Shown here: positions 58,039 to 64,000 of the stretch, piece after piece
Layout: every line of letters starts with the position of its first letter
Position numbering within the stretch: position 1 is the first letter of the stretch
DNA from: Arthrobacter subterraneus
GTDB taxonomy: Bacteria; Actinomycetota; Actinomycetes; Actinomycetales; Micrococcaceae
Reading direction: 5' to 3'
Assembly: GCF_900099735.1 (NCBI RefSeq)
Contig: NZ_FNDT01000001.1
Coordinates: 277,722-341,721 of the forward strand
Length of the DNA: 64,000 nt
The notes under the pieces: generated by a model
What the model was told of the DNA's origin: nothing
Databases searched by the model: none
Seen by the model: the letters and a program-made list of their open reading frames with translations, nothing else
Translations under genes and position numbers: made by a program

Positions 58039-58068
58039 TTGACCAATTACCCCCTAGGGGTATATATT
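58039..58068 (+). promoter_or_regulatory. csoR promoter with CsoR-type operator
   Basis: TTGACC (58039-58044) and TATATT (58063-58068) form a promoter with an 18-base spacer. The spacer contains TACCCCCTAGGGGTA (58048-58062), a near-perfect palindrome of the type bound by copper-sensing CsoR. The csoR start codon follows 10 bases after the -10, so the transcript is nearly leaderless or starts just before the GGAGG. Confidence 0.8.
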
Positions 58069-58078
58069 GGAGGAAACG

Positions 58079-58426
58079 ATGAAAGGACCGGCCATGGAAG
58101 GCGTAGTTTCGACACCCCTTGACGAGGGGGCCATCCACGGATACACCGCCGACAAGGCCGCCTACAAACGCCGGCTCAACCGGATTGAGGGGCAGGTCCG
58201 CGGTATCGCACGGATGATTGAGGACGACAAGTACTGCGTCGACGTTCTCACGCAGATTTCCGCTGTCACCAAGGCGCTCCACGCGGTGAGCATCGGACTG
58301 CTTGAGGAGCATATTTCGCATTGCGTCGTGGGTGCAGCGAACGAGTCCGTGGCCACCGGGGACCCTGCCGCAGTCCAGGACAAAGTCCGGGAAGCCTCGG
58401 AGGCGATCAGCCGCCTGCTGCGCTAG
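58079..58426 (+). CDS. csoR: Copper-sensing transcriptional repressor CsoR
   Basis: 115 residues. The family Cu(I) ligands Cys53, His78 and Cys82 keep the exact 25- and 4-residue spacing of mycobacterial CsoR. The helical core is [20 protein letters not shown]. CsoR releases DNA when it binds Cu(I), so it should derepress copZ and copA downstream. The ATG at 58079 has a strong TTGGAGGAAACG site. Confidence 0.93.
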   Translation: MKGPAMEGVVSTPLDEGAIHGYTADKAAYKRRLNRIEGQVRGIARMIEDDKYCVDVLTQISAVTKALHAVSIGLLEEHISHCVVGAANESVATGDPAAVQDKVREASEAISRLLR

Positions 58427-58462
58427 CCGAAGCCTCCCCGGCTACCGATAAGGACAATCACC

Positions 58463-58684
58463 ATGGAAACTACCATCAGCATCTCCGGAATGACCTGCGG
58501 ACACTGCGTGGACGCCGTGACCGAGGAACTCTCGGCCCTCGACGGTGTCGAAGAGGTCAACGTGGAATTGAACAAAGGCGGTATCTCCCGCGCGGCGATC
58601 AGTTCCCGCATGCCGCTGAAGCCGGCGGAAATCAGCGAAGCTGTCGCGGAGGCTGGCTACGTCGTCGTCTCCAACGGCGCCTGA
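58463..58684 (+). CDS. copZ: Copper chaperone CopZ
   Basis: A 73-residue HMA-fold protein with the Cu(I) motif MTCGHC (Cys12, Cys15). It carries Cu(I) in the cytoplasm and hands it to CopA or CsoR. 36 bases after csoR and 31 before copA, so it is in one operon with both. Confidence 0.93.
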   Translation: METTISISGMTCGHCVDAVTEELSALDGVEEVNVELNKGGISRAAISSRMPLKPAEISEAVAEAGYVVVSNGA

Positions 58685-58715
58685 ACACCTCACCCCACAG
58701 CGACGGAACAGGATT

Positions 58716-60998
58716 ATGGCAACCACGACGCAGACAGAAGCGCCGAACACACGCATCGTTGAACTAGACATCGAAGGCATGACCTGCGCCTCCTGTGTGG
58801 CCCGCGTCGAACGGAAACTGGGCAAACTCGAGGGCGTCAGCGCCACGGTCAACCTTCCGCTTGAGTCAGCCCAGGTCACGGTCCCGGAGACGGTAACCGA
58901 CCAACAGATCGTCGAGACGGTCAACGCGACCGGCTACAAGGCCACACTCAAGACGGCCTCGGCCCCGGAGGTACCGGAGCGGGGTGCCATTGCACCCGAT
59001 ACCGGCGGTCCCCGTGAGGGGCAGGCGGCAGCCGGAACACCGGTCCATGTGCACGCTGCCGGACTGCTGCGGCGGCTGATCGTAGCCGCGGTGTTCACCG
59101 TTCCCGTGGTGGTTGTTTCGATGGTCCCGGGAGCCCAGTTCCCGAACTGGGGGTGGCTGGCCCTTGTCCTGACGCTTCCGGTGGTGAGCTGGGCGGCCTG
59201 GCCGTTCCACCGGGCTGCGGCCATCAACGCCCGGCACCTGGGATCCACGATGGATACCCTGGTCTCGCTCGGGGTCACCGCCGCGTTCCTGTTCTCTGCC
59301 TGGCAGCTCTTCGCCGACCCTGACCTCACCGCCCACCCTGGCATGGACATGGATGCGCACGCGCTCTACTTCGAAGTCGCCGCCGTGGTCGTAACCTTCC
59401 TGCTGCTCGGCCGCTACCTGGAAGCCAACGCCAAGCAGCGGGCCGGAGACGCCCTCAAGGCACTGCTGAACCTCGGGGCGAAAGAGGCCGTGGTCCTGCG
59501 TCACGGGGTGGAGACACGTGTCCCGGCCGGATCCCTGGCCGCCGGCGATGTCTTCGTCGTCCGCCCGGGCGAAAAGATCGCGACCGACGGCATTGTCGCA
59601 GAGGGCGAAAGCGCGGTCGATGTCTCTCTGGTCACGGGAGAATCAGTGCCGGTGGACGTGACACCGGGCGACCCGGTCACCGGGGCAACCATCAACGCCT
59701 CCGGCCGCCTGCTCGTCAGGGCAACCAGGGTGGGCAGCGAAACCACTTTGGCGCAGATGGGCCGCCTCGTCAGCCAGGCTCAAAGCGGCAAAGCGCCGAT
59801 CGCCCGGCTCGCCGACCGCATCAGCTCCGTATTCGTGCCCGTCGTCCTGGCCGTCGCCGTGCTGACGTTCGTCCTCTGGATGGTCATCACCGGTGACCTG
59901 AACGGCGCCTTCACTTCCGCCGTCGCCGTGCTCGTCATCGCCTGCCCCTGCGCCCTCGGGCTCGCGACCCCGGTGGGGCTGCTCACCGGCACCGGACGCG
60001 GAGCCCAGCTCGGCATCCTGATCCGCGGACCCCAGGTCCTCGAAGACACCCGCACGGTAGACACGATCGTGCTGGACAAGACCGGCACCGTCACCACCGG
60101 CAACCTCGCCGTCACCGCCGTCACCCCGCTGGCCTCCATCGGTGAGGATGAGATCCTGCAGTTGGCTGGAGCCGTCGAAGCCGCCAGCGAGCACCCGCTC
60201 GGCCGCGCCATTACCGCCGCCGCCGGGCAGCACGGACCGCTCCCGGCGGTCAGCGCTTTCACCAGCACCCCCGGCGGCGGGGTCCGCGGCACTGTCAGCG
60301 GGCACACCGTCGTGGCAGGACGCGAAGGCCTGCTGGCCGGTCACGGTATCACCGTCACGCAGGAACACCGCGAGCTGCTGTCCGAGTTGCAGGATGGCGG
60401 TGCGACCGCCGTCTGGGTCGCCGTCGACGGGACACCTGCCGGGATCATCAGCCTCAGGGACACCATCAAGGACGGCTCGAAGGCGGCCGTGACCCGGTTC
60501 CGGGAGCTTGGGCTGCGCCCGATGCTGCTCACCGGAGACAACGCTGCCGTCGCGGCGCAGGTCGCGAAGGCCGTCGGCATCGACGCGCACGATGTGCTGG
60601 CCGAAGTCCTACCGCATGAGAAAGTCGAGCACGTCCGCCGCCTCCAGGTCTCCGGCAGGACAGTGGCCATGGCCGGCGACGGCGTCAACGACGCCGCTGC
60701 ACTGGCACAGGCCGACCTGGGCATAGCGATGGGATCAGGCACCGACGTGGCCATCGAAGCAGCCGACCTGACGGTCATGGGCGATCACCTGCCACAGGTA
60801 GCCCAGGCCATCGAACTCTCCCGCCGCACCCTCGCCACGATCAAGACAAACCTCTTCTGGGCCTTCTTCTACAACGCGGTCGGAATCCCGATCGCCGCGC
60901 TAGGACTGCTGAACCCAATGATCGCCGGTGCCGCCATGGCTGCCAGCTCCGTACTTGTCGTCACAAACTCGCTCCGGCTGCGCCGCTTCGGACGCTAG
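58716..60998 (+). CDS. copA: Copper-exporting P1B-type ATPase CopA
   Basis: 760 residues. One N-terminal HMA domain with GMTCASC (residues 21-27), about eight membrane helices, the ion-site Cys410-Pro411-Cys412, phosphorylated Asp454 (DKTGTVTTG), the HP motif in SEHPLGRAI, TGDN and GDGVNDAAAL. The final helices carry YNAVGIPIAALG and MAASSVLVVTNSLRLRR, typical of Cu(I) pumps (P1B-1). Last gene of the csoR-copZ-copA operon. Confidence 0.96.
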   Translation: MATTTQTEAPNTRIVELDIEGMTCASCVARVERKLGKLEGVSATVNLPLESAQVTVPETVTDQQIVETVNATGYKATLKTASAPEVPERGAIAPDTGGPREGQAAAGTPVHVHAAGLLRRLIVAAVFTVPVVVVSMVPGAQFPNWGWLALVLTLPVVSWAAWPFHRAAAINARHLGSTMDTLVSLGVTAAFLFSAWQLFADPDLTAHPGMDMDAHALYFEVAAVVVTFLLLGRYLEANAKQRAGDALKALLNLGAKEAVVLRHGVETRVPAGSLAAGDVFVVRPGEKIATDGIVAEGESAVDVSLVTGESVPVDVTPGDPVTGATINASGRLLVRATRVGSETTLAQMGRLVSQAQSGKAPIARLADRISSVFVPVVLAVAVLTFVLWMVITGDLNGAFTSAVAVLVIACPCALGLATPVGLLTGTGRGAQLGILIRGPQVLEDTRTVDTIVLDKTGTVTTGNLAVTAVTPLASIGEDEILQLAGAVEAASEHPLGRAITAAAGQHGPLPAVSAFTSTPGGGVRGTVSGHTVVAGREGLLAGHGITVTQEHRELLSELQDGGATAVWVAVDGTPAGIISLRDTIKDGSKAAVTRFRELGLRPMLLTGDNAAVAAQVAKAVGIDAHDVLAEVLPHEKVEHVRRLQVSGRTVAMAGDGVNDAAALAQADLGIAMGSGTDVAIEAADLTVMGDHLPQVAQAIELSRRTLATIKTNLFWAFFYNAVGIPIAALGLLNPMIAGAAMAASSVLVVTNSLRLRRFGR

Positions 60999-61185
60999 TC
61001 CAATCAGAGCTGGAGCAGCAGCAGGTCATTGCAGGCCAAGGGTCTGAACGAGACGGGGAGGGCCCACAGTCCCCTCTGTGGCCGGCTCCGGGGCAGAAAG
61101 ACGGATGGATCACGCCTTGTGTGAACCGGGCGTATTCGCTTCCGATCGGTCACAGTCCATGCCGCTGCCTAAAGGCGCTGAAGCG

Positions 61186-61611
61186 TTAGAACCGCGCGGG
61201 CTGTTCGCCCAGGATAAAGTGCCGGCCGCTGATGCGCTCCGGTTTCACCTCGATGTAGAAGTCCTTCAGCGTGGGAACCCAGGTTTTCAGTCCCAGGCTT
61301 TCGGCTTCGGCAATCTCTGCGCCGGACTGCAGGACCCTGGCTGTTCCCTTCACGACGACGCTCCACGCTTCGTCACTGCCGATACCGTCCGTTTCGAACA
61401 CCACGTTCTCGTTGATGGTGATCTCCGCGAGCTTCGTGCCCGGTGCGCTGCGCATGAGCAGCACTCCGTCGTGCACCAGGTAGTTAATAGGGAAGATGTC
61501 CGTCTCCCCCGCCGCTGTCAGGACAATCCGGCCGTGCCGGGTCTTTTCCAGCAGCTTCCAGCACTGGTCGTCGGTGAGTTCAAGGATCGGATCGTCATGT
61601 TCGAACATCAT
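61186..61611 (-). CDS. Pyridoxamine 5'-phosphate oxidase-like flavin-binding protein
   Basis: About 141 residues of split-barrel fold. LLEKTRHGRIVLTAAGETDI followed by FPINYLVHDGVLLMRSAPGT is typical of the PPOX/nitroimidazole-resistance-like group that binds FMN or F420. Start is the ATG at 61611 or 61608 after a G-rich ribosome site; a GTG at 61620 is less likely. It converges with copA; the role is not known. Confidence 0.8.
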   Translation of the reverse strand: MMFEHDDPILELTDDQCWKLLEKTRHGRIVLTAAGETDIFPINYLVHDGVLLMRSAPGTKLAEITINENVVFETDGIGSDEAWSVVVKGTARVLQSGAEIAEAESLGLKTWVPTLKDFYIEVKPERISGRHFILGEQPARF

Positions 61612-62054
61612 GCCCCCCACTCTTCAAAGGTTTGCTGCAAAAGCAAAGCGGCTCAGCGACAGTCCGCCCGGTGCGGGTGGGTAAACCGTGCGGCAGGCCT
61701 GCCCCGCCTCGTGGCCGGAGCCGCCGGCGACTGCCTTCGTTTGAGCGCCCAAGGGGCAACTGTGCCAGCTCCAGGGAACTTGCGGTACCCCCAATGATCT
61801 GCCCCTGGCATCAGGGTGTACGTGTGTGGATTCTGCTGCCCGGTCCGGCACTCCCGGACCGGGCAGGACAGTCAGCCAGGCCACCGGCAAATTGGTGCCA
61901 GGCATTCCGGCACCTCGAGTCCCGCATAAGAACAGTTGCCGTTCTTCGGCAGCCGGGTGTGCCGGAGAATGGGTACGGGCAGGCAAAATGACGCGACGAG
62001 CTTTAAAGCGTGCGGGCCTGTGCGTTGCGCTGTAGGGGAAAGGTTGTGGTCCGA
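61612..62054. other. 443-bp gene-free spacer
   Basis: No family-like frame is found. The region contains a perfect 13-bp hairpin at 61,836-61,866 and separates the minus-strand PPOX gene from the plus-strand LOG remnant, so it should hold promoters for both. Confidence 0.5.
61836..61866. repeat. 13-bp perfect inverted repeat
   Basis: CTGCCCGGTCCGG (61836-61848) and its complement (61854-61866) flank a 5-base loop. No T-run follows on either strand. It may be an operator or a terminator remnant. Confidence 0.6.
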
Positions 62055-62910
62055 ATGAAAATGACCGACACCGAACTACTATCAGTACCGGCCGGCCCTG
62101 CCGACGATCCGGCACGGATGGCAAGGATCCTGACTGGATTCGAGGAAGGGTTCGATGCGTTGGCCCGGATAGGCAAAGCCGTCACGGTCTTCGGATCCTC
62201 CCGTACGCCGCGTGAGGATCCCGACTATGACCTGGCACGACGGCTGGGAGCAGAATTAGCCGGACAGGGATTCACCGTCATTACCGGCGGTGGCCCCGGC
62301 ATCATGGCCGCGAACAGGGGTGCTAAGGAGGCGGGCGGAACCTCGGTAGGTTTGGCATAGAGCTTCCCCACGAGCAAGGCTTAAACGACTACCTCGATGT
62401 ATCCGTCACGTTTAAGATACTTCTAGATACTTCTAGATACTTCTAGATACTTCTAGATACTTCTAGATACTTCTAGATACTTCTAGATACTTCTAGATAC
62501 TTCTTTGCGCGAAAGCTTATGTTCGTTCGATATTCATCAGCGTTCCCGGTACTTCCCGGTGGGTTTGGAACTTTGGACGAACTGTTTGAAGCCCTCACGT
62601 TGGTGCAGCCAGGGAAGATGCACGAATTCGCAGTGGTCCTGTTGGGCTCCGAGTGCTGGAGCGGCCTCTACTCGTGGTTGCTCGAGAAGCCCGGAAGCCG
62701 GGGCCTGATCGCCCCGGCCGATTTACGGTTGCTCCGAATTGCCGACAGGTCGACGACGCCGCCGGGTTCGCCCATGAGTGTCACCTCCGCCAACTCGCCC
62801 TGCAACGGCACCAGCACCGCCCGCCCCTTCCCCGGTACCGGCTGCACACGAAGCCCTTTGACCCCATGGCGGGTCTTCCGGAAATCCTCCCCCATCAGGT
62901 CACGCCCTGA
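62055..62910 (+). pseudogene. LOG-family (TIGR00730-like) gene, broken
   Basis: The 5' part (62055-62360) reads a Rossmann start, FGSSRTPREDPDYDLARRLG and TGGGPGIMAANRGAKEAGG. A missing G near 62,353 stops it; adding one base restores IELPHEQGLNDYLDVSVTF. A 90-bp repeat then interrupts the frame. The 3' part continues with FVRYSSAF, LPGGFGTLDELFEAL and LIAPADLRLLRIAD, and a further frameshift near 62,750 leads to VDDAAGFAHECHLRQLALQ. LOG proteins cleave cytokinin-type nucleotides; this copy is not functional. Confidence 0.85.
62415..62504 (+). repeat. Nine perfect copies of a 10-bp tandem repeat
   Basis: AGATACTTCT is repeated nine times without a mismatch (start positions every 10 bases from 62415 to 62495). 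The flanks fit the LOG reading with one copy or less, so the array expanded inside the gene. Every unit junction creates TAG, so three or more copies close all frames. Its AT content is well above the surroundings. Confidence 0.97.
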
Positions 62911-63004
62911 TGATTCCGGCTGGCATTGGAAGCCGGCGGGCGGACCCCGGGGACACAGTTCACCATACTGCCTTGGGTGTGAGCCATACCCCATGGTAAA
63001 GACC

Positions 63005-63031
63005 TTGACGCATACCCATAGTGGGTATACT
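63005..63031 (+). promoter_or_regulatory. Second CsoR-type operator and promoter
   Basis: ATACCCATAGTGGGTAT (63012-63028) is a palindrome of the same class as the csoR operator, with TACCC and GGGTA half sites. TTGACG (63005-63010) and TATACT (63026-63031) flank it with a 15-base spacer, shorter than ideal. It would place the downstream metal-binding protein in the copper regulon. Confidence 0.7.
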
Positions 63032-63166
63032 TTGGGATTACCGGAACATGCTGTCTCGGCCCCGCGAAGGGTCCTACGCGATGAAGGTCCCCGCAGTGCG
63101 GCAGGGCCCTCTCAGGTCAAAATCGGCCCCACCGCACGCTTTGCAACCATCTTTGAGGAGATCGAT

Positions 63167-63502
63167 ATGTGCGGTTCAACAGTCCAGGAAACCCCCCGGA
63201 ACACCAACAGCGCGCCAGGCTGCTCCTGCTGCGGCCCGGCCCAGCACTCCGAAGTGATCATCCAGACCACAACCCCTGCCGCCACAGAGTCGGAATACCT
63301 GGTTAACGGCATGACCTGCGGGGGCTGCGCCTCCGGCGTCTCGCGCGAGATCGGCAGGCTCGACGGTGTCGGTGATGTCCAGGTCTCGCTGGTTCCCGGC
63401 GGCACCTCGAAGATTACGGTTCGCAGCACAGGACCGTTGTCCCCTGAGGCCGTCCGCGCCGCGGTAGCCAATGCGGGCTATGAGCTCGCCGGAAGCAGGT
63501 AG
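63167..63502 (+). CDS. Heavy-metal-associated domain protein with Cys-rich N-terminus
   Basis: 111 residues from the ATG at 63167 behind GAGGAG. The N-terminal segment GCSCCGPAQH (Cys19, Cys21, Cys22) precedes a full HMA domain with GMTCGGC (Cys51, Cys54). It has no membrane segment, so it is probably a cytoplasmic copper chaperone or buffer. A CsoR-type operator lies about 140 bases upstream. A longer in-frame reading through the LOG remnant is rejected. Confidence 0.85.
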   Translation: MCGSTVQETPRNTNSAPGCSCCGPAQHSEVIIQTTTPAATESEYLVNGMTCGGCASGVSREIGRLDGVGDVQVSLVPGGTSKITVRSTGPLSPEAVRAAVANAGYELAGSR

Positions 63503-63748
63503 CCGCTGTTGACGCCGGCCTGCACTGTGCGGGCCGGCAAGGCTGACCCGTCACAGTGAAAGTGCCGGCGAAGACACATCCCCCGGATTCCCTCCTCCTC
63601 CCCCTGCCTCCTGCCGCCATATGGCAAAGACCGGGACGCACGGCGGATCGTTGGAAACAAAAGCTCAAAGCCCTGAGTGCGCATGTATGCTCGGACTTGG
63701 GGCTTGCCCCGGCGGGACTTTCAGATCGAAGATCAGGGGGTAAGCACT

Positions 63749-64000
63749 ATGCCTGGAGCACGGCGCCGATGCCTTCGCTCCCCCTTGTCCGCGTGGCTGG
63801 CGGCACTTACCCTGCTCGCCGTTCTTACCGCCGTGAGCACAGGCTTCCCCACGAATCCAGGCCAATGGTCCGAAGCCTCCGGATGGGGCGCTCAACTCGA
63901 ATCGCCCGCGCCGGCGGGTTCAGATTCCCCGGACCACGGCCACCGCCTCTCCAATGACAACACCGCTGCGGCGAACGTCTCTGCCTCAGTCCTTCCCGAC
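63749..64000 (+). CDS. Secreted or membrane-anchored protein, cut by window edge
   Basis: The first 84 residues are present. A basic start (MPGARRRCLRSP) is followed by a hydrophobic core (WLAALTLLAVLTAVSTG), a classic signal peptide or anchor. A Ser/Pro/Asn-rich stretch with a DHGHRL histidine pair follows. CAGGGGG precedes the ATG. A periplasmic-side copper protein is possible from context, but the domain lies beyond the edge. Confidence 0.65.
   Translation, partial: MPGARRRCLRSPLSAWLAALTLLAVLTAVSTGFPTNPGQWSEASGWGAQLESPAPAGSDSPDHGHRLSNDNTAAANVSASVLPD

Noticed and set aside
62415..62504. CRISPR array
   Set aside because: Units are 10 bp, contiguous and without spacers, so this is a simple tandem repeat.

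Overview
The window is high-GC actinobacterial chromosome, best matched to an Arthrobacter-like member of the Micrococcaceae. This rests on the translation-gene order, a spc cluster with no rpsN between rplE and rpsH (as in Micrococcus luteus), mycothiol synthase, a GlnR-type orphan regulator, MutT1 next to ppk, and frequent GTG/TTG starts. This is inference from gene content and order; no database search was possible.

Bases 1-34,900 hold nearly the whole translation and transcription core, almost all on the minus strand. From high to low coordinate it runs: tRNA-Trp, secE, nusG, rplK, rplA; a GNAT gene; rplJ, rplL; rpoB, rpoC; rpsL, rpsG, fusA, tuf; a small membrane-protein gene; the S10 cluster (rpsJ to rpsQ); the spc cluster (rplN to secY, adk, map); a universal stress protein gene; and infA, rpmJ, rpsM (cut by the window edge). 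A thiolase gene lies on the plus strand between rpoB and rplL. Hairpin terminators separate the blocks, and an L10-leader-like attenuator precedes rplJ.

Bases 35,000-56,000 are housekeeping and signalling genes. They include aspC; a divergent envelope-stress module (LuxR-type regulator and PspC-fused histidine kinase against a PspC/toast-rack-like protein and two small membrane proteins); pfk; a GNAT gene; an ankyrin-YgfZ pair; a nitrobindin-like protein; glnR; mshD; ppk-mutT1; thyA-folA; a three-gene cassette headed by a WXG100-like protein; and asd. Between glnR and mshD a minus-strand tRNA-like fold with an encoded CCA sits upstream of a strong terminator.

Bases 56,000-64,000 look accessory. 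A truncated IS1595-like transposase and about 2 kb of largely non-coding DNA lead into a copper island: csoR-copZ-copA behind a CsoR-type operator, and about 5 kb later a second such operator ahead of a heavy-metal-associated-domain protein. Between them are a flavin-binding PPOX-family protein and a LOG-family gene broken by frameshifts and by nine copies of a 10-bp repeat. A secreted or membrane-anchored protein runs off the right edge.

The most unusual signals are the tRNA-like element at 46,469-46,523, the repeat-disrupted LOG gene, the perfect inverted repeat over the promoter of the GNAT gene inside the L11-L10 region, the PspC-rich two-component module, and the WXG100-like cassette followed by 48-bp tandem repeats.
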